Source: Kitasatospora sp. A2-31
GTDB lineage: Bacteria > Actinomycetota > Actinomycetes > Streptomycetales > Streptomycetaceae
Assembly (NCBI RefSeq): GCF_022288725.1
Contig: NZ_JAKNTA010000011.1
Location: forward strand, 186,001 to 250,000
DNA: 64,000 bases
Reading direction: 5' to 3'
The position numbers and the translations under genes are program-made. The notes under the pieces were generated by a model, which had not been told where the DNA came from, did not search any database, and saw only the letters and a list, made by a program, of their open reading frames with translations. Of the stretch, positions 47,798-56,434 are shown in pieces; position 1 is the first letter of the stretch; each line of letters begins with the position of its first letter.

Positions 47798-48737
47798 ATG
47801 GCGGGCGGCGCAGCGGCGGGCGGGGCCGCGATGGCGGGCGCAGTGGCGACGACGGTGGGCGAGGTGGTGTCGGGCCCGGCGGACGGTCCTGCGGACCCGG
47901 GCCTGCAGGACCGTCCGCCGGTGGGTGTCACGGCGCCGCGGCCGGGGGCCCCGGCCCGGGGCGGCGACCGGCCGGTGCTGCTCGCCGTCGCCCACGGCAG
48001 CCGGAACCCCGCCGGCGTCGCCGCGACCCGGACGCTGCTCGACCTCGTCCGCGCACAGCGGCCCGAACTCGACGTCCGCTGCTGTTTCCTGGACCTCGCC
48101 GCGCCCTCCCTGCCCGCGGCCCTGGCCGGACTCGCCGGCGACGAGCCTGCCGTCCTCGTGCCGCTGCTGCTCGGGACCGGCTACCACCTGCGGGTGGACC
48201 TCCCCGACGCACTGGCCGCCAACCCGCCTGCGGCACGTCCGGCTCGCCCCCGCACTGGGCCCCGACCCGCTGCTGGCCACCGTCCTCGCGGACCGGCTCG
48301 CCGAGAGCGGACGCGCCCCGGGCGCCGGTCCGGTGGTGCTCGCCGCGGCCGGCTCCTCGGACCCGGCGGCCGCCGCCGACACCCGCCGGACGGCCCGGCT
48401 GCTCGCGGCCCGGCTGGCCGACGGCCGACCGGTCGTCCCGGCCTACCTCTCCGCCGCCCGGCCGACCCCGCGCGAGGCGGTCGAGGCCCTGCACGCCGCG
48501 GGCCACCGCCGGGTCGCCGTCGCCACCTACCTCCTCGGCCCCGGCTTCTTCGCCGACCGGGCGGCCGACACCCCCGCCGACTGGACCAGCGCGCCGCTGG
48601 GTACCCACGACGCCCTCGCCCGCCTGGTCGGCGCCCGCTACGACGACGCCTGTGCCGACCTCCGCGACCGCGCGCACGGCGGGCCGGCGGCCCGGTCCGG
48701 CCGGCTCGGACGGCCCGCCCCGGCCCGCGCGCTCTGA
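47798..48737 (+). pseudogene. CbiX-type sirohydrochlorin chelatase, frameshifted
   Basis: Two-lobed sirohydrochlorin ferrochelatase/cobaltochelatase. The first lobe has LLAVAHGSRNPAGV (catalytic His) and VPLLLGTGYHLRVDLP; the second VVLAAAGSSDPAAAADTR and VATYLLGPGFFAD. Between them, near 48225, the frame shifts by two bases (NPP..RHVRLAPALGPDP); restoring two bases would give the usual NPHLRHVRLAPALG. The start is uncertain: an Ala/Gly-rich leader with in-frame ATGs at 47798 and 47831 precedes the domain. Located after nnaR, it would supply sirohaem for NirB. Confidence 0.82.
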
Positions 48738-48898
48738 CGGTCTGCGGGCCGACGGGACTTCCGAGGCCGGCGGGTCTGCACGGGCGCGGCGGGTCCGCGG
48801 AGGGCTGTCGACCCGGTCACATCCGCACGTCGGACCGGGACGCGCCGGCACCCGCTGCGTAGGGTGGATCTTGTCGGTGCGGGCGGCTCGGGTGCGGG

Positions 48899-50453
48899 GT
48901 GGGCGTGGGTACGGGAAGTTCTCTGACGGCGCGCCAACTCCTCGGACTGCTGGTGGACCCCGGTTCGTTCCTGACCTGGGACGAGCCCATCGGCCGCGAG
49001 CCCGCCGACGCCGGCTACCGCGCGGCCCTGGCCCGGGCGCAGGAGCGCACCGGGGCGGACGAGGCCGTGATCACCGGGACCGCACTGATCGGCGGCCGGG
49101 CGGTGGCGCTGGTGGCGTCCGAGTTCGGGTTCCTCGGCGGGTCGATCGGGGTTGGCCACCGCCGAACGGATCACCCGGGCCGTGGAGCGGGCCACCGCCG
49201 AGCGGCTGCCCCTGGTGGCCCTGCCGGTGTCGGGCGGCACGCGGATGCAGGAGGGTTCGGCGGCCTTCCTCTGCATGCTCCGGATCACCGCCGCCGTGCA
49301 GGCGCACCGGGCGGCCGGCCTCCCCTACCTCACCTATCTGCGCAACCCGACGATGGGCGGCGTGTTCGCCTCCTGGGGCACCCTCGGGCACCTGGTGTTC
49401 GCCGAGCCGGGCGCCCGGCTCGGCTTCCTCGGCCCCCGGGTGTACGAGGAACTGCGCGGTGTCGAACTGCCCCCGGACGTGCAGCGCGCCGAGACCCTGG
49501 CCGGCAACGGCCTGGTGGACGCGGTGGTCGCGCCGCAGGACCTGCGCGAGGTGCTGCGGCGCGCGCTCGCCGTCCTGGGCCTGGCCGCGGGGCCGGCGGC
49601 CGGCACCGCCGACGGACGGTGGACCGGCACCGCCGACTCGCCCCGGACCGGCACCACAGGCGGACGGTGGCCGGCCGACCGCCCCGACGCCTGGGAGTCG
49701 GTGCGCCGCACCCGCCGCCCCGACCGCCCGGGAACGCGCGAGCTGCTGCGCCGGACCGCCGAGGAACTCCTCCTGCTGGACGCCCCGGGCGGCCGGGATG
49801 GCGCGCTGGTGCGCGCACTCGTCGTGCTGCACGGCCGCGCCGCGCTGGTGGTGGGACAACAGCGGCAGGTTGCGGAGCGCGAGCGCCCCTTCACCGCCGC
49901 CGACCTGCGCGCCGTCCGCCGAACCGCCCGGCTCGCCGAACAGCTCGGCCTGCCGCTGGTCACGGTCGTGGACACGGCGGGCGCGGAACTCTCCGCACGG
50001 GCGGAGCTGGACGGCGTCGCGATCGAGATCGCGCACTGCCTCACCACCCTGCTCGCCCTGCGCACACCCGTCCTCGCGGTGCTGCTCGGCCAGGGCTCGG
50101 GCGGCGGTGCGCTCGCCCTCCTCCCGGCCGACCGGGTACTCGCCGCCGAACACTCCTGGTTGGCCCCGCTCCCGCCCGAGGGCGCCTCGGCGATCGTCCA
50201 CCGCGACGGCGCGCACGCCGCCGAGCTCGCCCGCAGGCAGGGCATCGGCGCGTACGACCTGGCGGAGGTCGGCCTGGTCGACGCGGTCGTCCCCGAGCTG
50301 CCAGACGCCGCCGAGGAGCCGGCCGCCTTCTGCGAGCGGCTCGGCCTCGCCCTCGGCACCGCGCTCAAGGCACTCGCCTCGACATCGGAGGCGGACCGGC
50401 TCGCCGCCCGCGCGCTCCGCCACCGCCGGCTCGGGGACGTGCTCGCCGGCTGA
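48899..50453 (+). pseudogene. Fused carboxyltransferase (AccD/AccA-like), one-base frameshift
   Basis: A single polypeptide with both halves of an acyl-CoA carboxyltransferase, about 515 residues. The first half (FLTWDEPIGREPADAGYRAALARAQERTG, GFLGGSIGVATAERITRAVERA, PVSGGTRMQEGS, AEPGARLGFLGPRV) is beta-like; the second (ERPFTAADLRAVRRTARLAEQL, LVTVVDTAGAELS, LGQGSGGGALALLPADRVLAAEHSWLAPLPPEGAS) is alpha-like. An extra T at 49152-49153 shifts the frame at GSIGV; without it the protein is continuous. No biotin carrier or carboxylase gene is nearby. The GTG at 48899 is the first plausible start. Confidence 0.82.
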
Positions 50454-50735
50454 CGTCCACCGCCCGGACCGCACCGCCGTGGACCGCCCTCCCCTTCGAC
50501 GCCGGTGCGGTGGACCGCCCCCACGGCAGTGACACCCCACGGCAGTGACACCCGACACCCGCATCGACGCCCTCATCGACCCCCGCCGGCCCCGACTGCG
50601 GCGGCTCCCCCTGCGAGGGCGGCCGCGGTCCCGGCCGTAGCTGTGGCGCCGCTCTCAGATCGTCTGTACGCGCAGTGGTGCCCGGCGTCCCGTCGGTGAC
50701 GGTGCGGGGCAGCCGCTCGGTGAGTGCGCTCACAC
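50454..50735. other. Intergenic region with a 16-bp tandem duplication
   Basis: Non-coding. A 16-bp unit is exactly doubled at 50521-50552, the same type of duplication that breaks genes elsewhere but harmless here. No promoter is recognisable. Confidence 0.5.
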
Positions 50736-50925
50736 GCGATTGAGCGGCACGACGACCGGTAGTGAGTGCCGAGCGACGCGGACGCGCCGACCCGGGGAAG
50801 GGCGTTCCCGCAGGTCAGCGGGCACGGCGAGGGCCCCTTGGGCAGGGCCTTCGATTCCACGGCAGATCCCGGCGCTACGACGGCGGGTCGTAGCCAGGGG
50901 GTCTTGGCGGCGGCCGATCCGGTCT
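50736..50925 (+). promoter_or_regulatory. Possible c-di-AMP (ydaO-type) riboswitch before the SLT-domain gene
   Basis: The 340-base leader contains elements that remind me of the ydaO/yuaA riboswitch as found before streptomycete cell-wall hydrolase genes: GGGGAAGGGCGTTCCCGCAG, a CCCTTGGGCAGGGCC hairpin and a CGATTCCACGGCAG segment followed by a CTACGAC/GTCGTAG stem (50876-50896). The match is by eye and incomplete at the 3' conserved segment. In Streptomyces this riboswitch controls several resuscitation and lytic enzymes, which suits the downstream gene. Confidence 0.4.
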
Positions 50926-51079
50926 GGCAACAATGGCTCAGTCGTCAGCCGCCCCGGCTCCTGTCCCGCCGGAGGACGGCTTGTTGCCGAGTCACGCCCC
51001 GCGACCGTTTCGCCCCTGTCCGGCCACCGGTCGAGGCGGGGCGTGACACCGGCCCAACCTGATTGAGGTCCAGTTCTTC

Positions 51080-51475
51080 ATGCCCGCTTTCAAGCTCCGT
51101 ATGCGTACTTCTGCCGCGATTCTTGCCGGCGCTGCCGGTCTGACCGCCGTGGGTGCCGGTCTGCTGCCCTCCACCGCCTCCGCCGCGACCGTCTCCCCGA
51201 AGACCATCGCCGCGCAGATCGTGCCGGCCAACCAGCTCGCCTCGTTCAGCCAGATCATCAGCCACGAGTCCAGCTGGAACGTGACCGCGACCAACCCGAG
51301 CTCGGGCGCGTACGGTCTGGCGCAGGCGCTGCCGGGCTCCAAGATGGCCTCCGCCGGTGCGGACTGGAAGACCAACCCGGCCACCCAGATCAAGTGGGCG
51401 CTGGACTACATGAACACCCGCTACGGCAGCCCGAACGCCGCCTGGGCCTTCTGGCAGACCCACCACTGGTACTAA
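51080..51475 (+). CDS. Secreted SLT-domain lytic transglycosylase-like protein
   Basis: 131-residue secreted protein; signal peptide to about residue 35 (PSTASAAT), then a compact lysozyme-like SLT domain: ISHESSWNVTATNPSSGAYGLAQALPGSKM (catalytic Glu in HESSW), IKWALDYMNTRYGSPNAAWAFW. It would cleave peptidoglycan glycan strands. The ATG at 51080 is preceded by GAGG. A long leader with a possible riboswitch precedes it and a strong hairpin follows. Confidence 0.93.
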   Translation: MPAFKLRMRTSAAILAGAAGLTAVGAGLLPSTASAATVSPKTIAAQIVPANQLASFSQIISHESSWNVTATNPSSGAYGLAQALPGSKMASAGADWKTNPATQIKWALDYMNTRYGSPNAAWAFWQTHHWY

Positions 51476-51615
51476 GCCGCTGGTACACGAGTCACCGGAA
51501 GTGAGCCGCCGGTACCGAACCACCGGCATGTGAGCCGCCCGGCTCCACCTCACCCAGCTTCCGAGCCGCTGTCCCCCCTCACCCCGGGGATCGGACAGGG
51601 ACCACCGGGGTGACC

Positions 51616-51658
51616 GAGAGGGCCCGTGCACGCGCGATCCGCGTGCACGGGCCCTCTC
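51616..51658. terminator. Bidirectional terminator
   Basis: Perfect 19-bp arms (51616-51634 and 51640-51658) around five bases, between the converging SLT-domain and HD-domain genes. Confidence 0.92.
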
Positions 51659-51720
51659 GCCCGTCCGGCCCCGCCGCCCGGACACGACGCACAGCCGGGG
51701 ACCGGTCGACCGGCGTCCCG

Positions 51721-52170
51721 TCAGTCCTCGGCCAGGCCGAGCAGTTCGCGCGTCCGGCGGTACTTCTCGGCGAGGCGGGCGGCGGTCGCGTCGTCCAGCG
51801 AAGCCAGCCGCGCCGGGTTCGCGTTGTGGGCCAGATCCGCCTGCTTGACCAGCAGGGCGCCCGGGGTCGCCAGGATCCGGGCGGTGTAGCCCTCCAACGG
51901 CTCGCCGGGGCGCTTGGTGAGCGCATCGACGATCGCCTTGGTGGCTTCGGAGAGCGCGGCCTCGGCCAGCCACTCCCGGGTCAGTGCATCGTCCTCGATC
52001 GCGTCGTGCAGCCAGCCGGCCGCGACCTGCTCGTCGCTCCCGCCACGAGCGGCCACACCGTGCGCCACCGCGGCGAGGTGCTCGGAGTAGGGGCGACCGT
52101 TCTTGTCGACCTGCCCCTCGTGCGCTCGGCGTGCAATCGTCTCCACCTCGGCCAGGCTCAGATAGTCCAC
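51721..52170 (-). CDS. HD-domain phosphohydrolase (RelA/SpoT-like N-terminal type)
   Basis: 149 residues: ARRAHEGQVDKNGRPYSEHLAAVAHGVA, the HD pair in AAGWLHDAIEDD, and LLVKQADLAHN with a further aspartate. It corresponds to the metal-dependent HD phosphohydrolase part of RelA/SpoT-type enzymes without synthetase or regulatory domains, so it may hydrolyse a nucleotide such as (p)ppGpp. The GTG at 52170 gives VDYLSLAEVE; the longer upstream frame is low quality and rejected. Confidence 0.85.
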   Translation of the reverse strand: MDYLSLAEVETIARRAHEGQVDKNGRPYSEHLAAVAHGVAARGGSDEQVAAGWLHDAIEDDALTREWLAEAALSEATKAIVDALTKRPGEPLEGYTARILATPGALLVKQADLAHNANPARLASLDDATAARLAEKYRRTRELLGLAED

Positions 52171-52370
52171 CGGGCCATGGTAGCCGCGGGGCGTCTGGTT
52201 GACTTCGGCGTGGCCGGGCGACCCCCGGCTCGGCGGCCACTCCGCCGACCGACCCGCCGCCCCGACCCCGCCGAACCCAGGTCGGCCGCCCCGCCCCCGT
52301 CGAACCGGGGTCGCCGCCACCGTCCGGGCGCCGGCACCGCGGCCCGGCGCGGCCGAGCCCCCGAGGAACC

Positions 52371-53447
52371 ATGCCCAGCCTGCCTCCGCTGCTCTCCGGC
52401 TTCGCCCCGATCTGGGTCCTCACCGGGATCGGCTACCTGGTCGGCCGCAGCGGACTGCTCGGGCCGCAGGCCGAGGCGGTGCTGAGCCGATTCGTCTTCC
52501 ACGTGGCGATGCCGGCCGCGTTGTTCCTGATGATCGGCCGTACGCCGCTGGACCAGTTCGCCAACCCGTCGATGCTGGCCTTCGCCGCCGGAACGGCGCT
52601 CGCCGTGGGCATCGGCGCGCTGGTCGCACACCGCTTCTTCGGCCGGCCACCGGCCGAGCGGGCGATCGGCGGCATGGCGGCCGGCTACGTCAACTCGGCC
52701 AACCTCGGCATCCCGGTCGCCCTGCAGATCCTGGGTGACGCCTCCTTCGCCGCACCGGTGGTCCTGTTCCAGACCCTCCTGGTGACGCCCGCCGTGCTGA
52801 CCGTGCTGGACACCGGGCGCGCGGGCCGCCGGGCGGCGCTCACCCTGCCGCTGCGCAATCCCATCCTGCTCGCGGTCGCGCTGGGCGCAGCGGTGTCGGC
52901 CGGCGGCTGGCACCTGCCGGCCGAGCTGAACCGCTCCGGCGAGCTGCTCGGCGGCGCCGGCGTGCCGACCGCCCTGGTGGCTCTCGGCATGTCACTGCAC
53001 CGCCCGCCGGCCGACCGCCCCGGCACCGACGCCGGTGACGCGGACCATCGAGGCACGAACCATCGGGGCACCGACGCTGCCGGCACCGACCTGCGAGGCA
53101 CCGGCCTGCCAGGCACCGGCCTCCGAGGCACCGGCCGGCGGCTCGACGACCGCGGGCGGGCGGGCCGGCCGGGGCGCTACGCGGAGGTCGGCGCGGCGGT
53201 CGCGATCAAGACGCTGATACAGCCGCTCGGCGCGTTCGCCACGGGCGCCTTCCTGCTCCACCTGCCGGCGCACCAGTTGCTCACCGTGGTGCTGTTCTCG
53301 GCACTGCCGACCGCCCAGAACGTCTTCGTCTACGCCCGCGAGTACGGCCACGCCACCACCCTCGCCCGGGACTCGGTGCTCTGTTCGACCGTCGTTTCGA
53401 TGGCCACCCTCTCCGCCGTCACCTGGGCGCTCTCGCCGGGCCACTGA
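52371..53447 (+). CDS. AEC-family transporter (PIN-like)
   Basis: 358-residue auxin-efflux-carrier-type membrane protein with about ten helices: PIWVLTGIGYLVGRSGLL, FVFHVAMPAALFLMIGRTPL, AAGYVNSANLGIPVALQILG (conserved asparagine), and LFSALPTAQNVFVYAREYG. Between the two halves a cytoplasmic loop carries degenerate GTxxxGT repeats from a 15-bp-type DNA repeat (53035-53140). Substrate unknown; bacterial members carry organic acids such as malonate or malate. Confidence 0.9.
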   Translation: MPSLPPLLSGFAPIWVLTGIGYLVGRSGLLGPQAEAVLSRFVFHVAMPAALFLMIGRTPLDQFANPSMLAFAAGTALAVGIGALVAHRFFGRPPAERAIGGMAAGYVNSANLGIPVALQILGDASFAAPVVLFQTLLVTPAVLTVLDTGRAGRRAALTLPLRNPILLAVALGAAVSAGGWHLPAELNRSGELLGGAGVPTALVALGMSLHRPPADRPGTDAGDADHRGTNHRGTDAAGTDLRGTGLPGTGLRGTGRRLDDRGRAGRPGRYAEVGAAVAIKTLIQPLGAFATGAFLLHLPAHQLLTVVLFSALPTAQNVFVYAREYGHATTLARDSVLCSTVVSMATLSAVTWALSPGH

Positions 53448-53513
53448 GCCGGCCGCCCGCGCCCGCCGCCCCTCGCGGCGCGGCCGGTCCCGCGGCCCAC
53501 GGCGACTGCCGGG

Positions 53514-54056
53514 TCACTCCTCCCGGGCCGCGGCGACCACGGCGGCCATGGCCTGCAGGAACCGCTGCGCCGTCGCCAGCTCTCCGGCGTCGAACCGCCC
53601 CATGGCCGCCACGAGGTCCCCAATCAGGCCGCCGAAGAAGTCCTGCCCCAGCTCCATCGCCCGGTCCTCGACCAGCAGCCGGACCTTCCGCCGGTCCTCC
53701 GGGTCGCGCTCGCGGCGGATCAGGCCGAGCCGCTCCAGCCGGTCGACCAGGCCCGTGGTGCCCGCCGAGTTGAGCCGCAGCGCCGCACCGAGCCGACCGG
53801 GCGTCACGACCGTGCCGGCCCGCGCGGCGTCCAACAGGTGGATCAGCGCCCGCAGGTCGGTCGGGTGGAGTCCCTGCCGGGCGGCGAATTCCGCACCGAA
53901 CAGGTCCAGTTCGACGGTCAGGCCGCGCAGCAGATGCACCAGCTGCATGGGCTCGGCGGCACCGCCCGCCCGCTCCTCCTCCGGCTGCCCGACGGCACTG
54001 CCTCCCTGCCGCGCCTCGGGCTGTCCGTCCGACCGCCCGTCGACCTGTGCACCCAC
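53514..54056 (-). CDS. MarR-family transcriptional regulator
   Basis: 180-residue winged-helix repressor: QGLHPTDLRALIHLLDAA, VVTPGRLGAALRLNSAGTTGLVDRLERLGLIRRERDPEDRRKVRLLVE is the MarR DNA-binding signature. The GTG at 54056 has GAAAGGA seven bases upstream. The first 40 residues are a disordered Gln/Gly/Glu segment. It is divergent from a hydrolase gene with a palindrome between them, so it probably represses both genes. Confidence 0.92.
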   Translation of the reverse strand: MGAQVDGRSDGQPEARQGGSAVGQPEEERAGGAAEPMQLVHLLRGLTVELDLFGAEFAARQGLHPTDLRALIHLLDAARAGTVVTPGRLGAALRLNSAGTTGLVDRLERLGLIRRERDPEDRRKVRLLVEDRAMELGQDFFGGLIGDLVAAMGRFDAGELATAQRFLQAMAAVVAAAREE

Positions 54057-54094
54057 CCTGTCGTCCTTTCCTCGGCACGCCTGTGCCACTATTC

Positions 54095-54109
54095 TCTCGC
54101 TCAGCGAGA
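54095..54109. promoter_or_regulatory. MarR-type operator palindrome
   Basis: TCTCGCT-C-AGCGAGA: seven-base arms around one base, in an AT-richer stretch 39 bases from each divergent start. Size and position fit a MarR dimer site. Confidence 0.65.
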
Positions 54110-54148
54110 TTATTGGCCAGCGAGTGAATTCGCCATCCGTCGGAGGGC

Positions 54149-55087
54149 ATGATGTCAGCACGCACCACCGGATCCGTCCACGCCTCGTCAAGCTCACCGG
54201 AGCCGGCCACCGCACAGGCCTCGCCGGCGCTGGCCACGTTCCTCGCCGCCTACGACGAGATCCTGAGCCACTGGCCCGTCCCCGTCGAGGGGATCACCGT
54301 CCGGACACCGCACGGCACCACGCGGGTCAACGCCTGCGGCCCGCGTGACGGCCGACCGCTGGTCCTGCTGCACGGCGGCGGCGCCACCTCGACCGGCTGG
54401 TTCGCCAACGTCGAGGCGCTCACCACGGCCGGCCACCGCGTCCTCGCCGTCGACCTGATCGGCGATCCCGGCCGCAGCACCCTCACCGCCCCCCTGGGCG
54501 GCGTGGCCGGCCTGATGACCTGGCTCGACGCCGTGCTGGACGGGCTCGGCGTCGCCCAGGTGGACCTCTGCGGCCACTCCTACGGCGGGTGGATCGCCCT
54601 GGAGTACGCGCTGCACGCGCCGACCCGGATCGGCCGACTGGTCCTGCTCGACCCGACCCAGTGCTTCGCCGGCTTCCGCCCCGGCTACCTGCTGCGCGCC
54701 CTACCGCTCTTCCTGCCGCCCCGGACGGCCGGCAAGGCCCGCTCCCTCCTCGCCTGGGAGGCGGGGGGCACCGGTTCCGGCACCGACGCCGAAACCGGCT
54801 GGCGCGAGCTGTACGCACTCGGCTTCGCCGGCTTCCCCTCGGCCCGTCCGGTCACCGGCCCTCGGCCGACCCCCGAACGGCTGCGCGCCCACACCGCGCC
54901 GACGCTGGCCCTGTTCGCCGCCCGGAGCCGCACGCACGACGCCCGGCGCGTCGCCGACCTGGCGCGGAAGGCCCTGCCCGAGGCCACCGTGGACGTGCTC
55001 CCCGACGCCTCCCACCACAACCTTCCGACCGCCCACCCGGCCGAACTCAACCGCCGCCTCACCGAATTCCTCGCCGTCCGCGCATAG
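54149..55087 (+). CDS. Alpha/beta hydrolase under MarR control
   Basis: 312-residue hydrolase: LVLLHGGGATSTGW (oxyanion loop), nucleophile serine in LCGHSYGGWIALE, catalytic acid near LLDPTQ or ALFAARSRTHD, and histidine in DASHHNLPT. No secretion signal. The start has tandem ATGs (54149, 54152). The family includes haloperoxidase- and epoxide-hydrolase-like enzymes; substrate unknown. Its promoter carries the palindrome bound presumably by the divergent MarR protein. Confidence 0.9.
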   Translation: MMSARTTGSVHASSSSPEPATAQASPALATFLAAYDEILSHWPVPVEGITVRTPHGTTRVNACGPRDGRPLVLLHGGGATSTGWFANVEALTTAGHRVLAVDLIGDPGRSTLTAPLGGVAGLMTWLDAVLDGLGVAQVDLCGHSYGGWIALEYALHAPTRIGRLVLLDPTQCFAGFRPGYLLRALPLFLPPRTAGKARSLLAWEAGGTGSGTDAETGWRELYALGFAGFPSARPVTGPRPTPERLRAHTAPTLALFAARSRTHDARRVADLARKALPEATVDVLPDASHHNLPTAHPAELNRRLTEFLAVRA

Positions 55088-55232
55088 CGGGGGCCTCGCG
55101 GGGGGATCGGTGCGGCGTCGGGGCCGACGGGCCACAGAGGAGTGACGCCCGTCACGTCGTCTCCGTGTCACAAACCGGCGGGCCGGCCCGTCATGGATGT
55201 GGAACCGCAGGACGACGGCAACGGAGCCCATC

Positions 55233-55706
55233 ATGGAAGCACGCCTCAACCCCTTCACCAACCCGGTCCTCGGCAAGGTCTTCAAGCACATCATCGCCGC
55301 GGGCAAGGTGCTCGCCGACTCGACACTGCCGGCCTCGACCCAGGAGCTCGTCAAGCTCCGGGCCAGCCAGATCAACGGCTGTGGCTTCTGCACCGACATG
55401 CACTTCAAGGACGCCGTGCACGCCGGCGAGAGCCCCGAGCGCCTCAATCTGGTCGCGGCCTGGCGCGAGGCCACGGTGTTCACCGACGCCGAGCGCGCGG
55501 CGCTGGAGCTGGCGGAGGAGGCCACTCGCATCGCCGATGCCGCCGGGGGTGTCCCGGACGAGGTGTGGGCCAACGCGGCCAAGCACTACGACGAGGAGCA
55601 GCTCGGCGCCCTGGTGGGTGTCATCACCGTGATCAACGCCTTCAACCGCGGCAACGTCATGCTCCAGACGCCCGCCGGTGACTACCAGCCCGGACAGTTC
55701 GGCTGA
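55233..55706 (+). CDS. AhpD-like carboxymuconolactone decarboxylase-family protein
   Basis: 157 residues with the redox motif in NGCGFCTDMHFKDA (CxxC-x3-H), an alkylhydroperoxidase AhpD-core. Helices LVKLRASQI and LNLVAAWREATVFTDAERAALELAEEAT are typical. It likely acts in peroxide defence using the cysteine pair. The ATG at 55233 is preceded by GGCAACGGAGCCC. Many streptomycete homologues are followed by a SigJ-type sigma factor; that gene is not present here. Confidence 0.93.
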   Translation: MEARLNPFTNPVLGKVFKHIIAAGKVLADSTLPASTQELVKLRASQINGCGFCTDMHFKDAVHAGESPERLNLVAAWREATVFTDAERAALELAEEATRIADAAGGVPDEVWANAAKHYDEEQLGALVGVITVINAFNRGNVMLQTPAGDYQPGQFG

Positions 55707-55725
55707 TCGACCGGGCTGATCGCTT

Positions 55726-55754
55726 GATCGGGTGATCGGGTGATCGGGTGATCG
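55726..55754. repeat. 8-bp tandem repeat array
   Basis: GATCGGGT repeated three and a half times just after the AhpD-like stop. Compare 13483-13530 and 28239-28315. Confidence 0.9.
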
Positions 55755-55864
55755 GACGGATCCGGTGGGGGCCGGGCGCAGTGCGCGCCCGGCCCCGTTG
55801 CTCGGTCAGCCCCGTCGGCCGGTTCACGGACGTCGGCGGCTACGCGGTCGCCCGTCGGCACGTG

Positions 55865-56128
55865 TCAGTAGATCAGGTAGCCGGGCCGGTGGCCCTCGTC
55901 CTCGATCTCCCCGGTGGCCTGCGCCCGGAGTTTGTGGGCCAGTTCCTCGAGTGCACGGGAGGCCGCCATCTCCTCGCCGATCCGCGCGAGCGGGCGGTCG
56001 TCCGCACTCTTGACGGACTCCCCGTGCGCGCTGAGGCCCGGTGCCCTGGCCCCGGTCAGCCTCGCGTCGCACGCCGTGTGCACGCCGTCCTCGTCGAAGC
56101 TCAGCTCCACATCCCATTGGTTGTGCAT
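55865..56128 (-). CDS. DUF1876-family protein
   Basis: 87 residues: MHNQWDVELSFDEDGVHT, a GLSAHGESVKSADDRPLARIGEEMAASRALEELAHKL segment and the end IEDEGHRPGYLIY. This is the dsRBD-like DUF1876 family of actinobacteria, of unknown function. The ATG at 56128 has a near-perfect AGGAGGTG ribosome site, which excludes the longer upstream frame. Confidence 0.93.
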   Translation of the reverse strand: MHNQWDVELSFDEDGVHTACDARLTGARAPGLSAHGESVKSADDRPLARIGEEMAASRALEELAHKLRAQATGEIEDEGHRPGYLIY

Positions 56129-56434
56129 GCCACACCTCCTGGCGCCCGCCCCCGTCGTGCCTGCTCTGACCGGCACGGATGCTGACGCCGTGGCGGCCGC
56201 TCACACCAGCGTGCGCCCGCTCCGCCCACGGCGGCAAGCGGGGTCGCGGGCGGCGGGCACGGCCGGGGCCACGGGCGGGGGCACGCCCGCGAGCCCGGAC
56301 GCCACGCCCACCCCCGGCGGCTCCCGGGGGTCGCCCGGCCGCCCCGGCGGTACGCTGACGAGAGCGCGCCGCGACCGCCGTCGAACCACAGACCGCCGGT
56401 GCGGCGCGGGCAGCGACATTGGGGTGGTCCCTCC

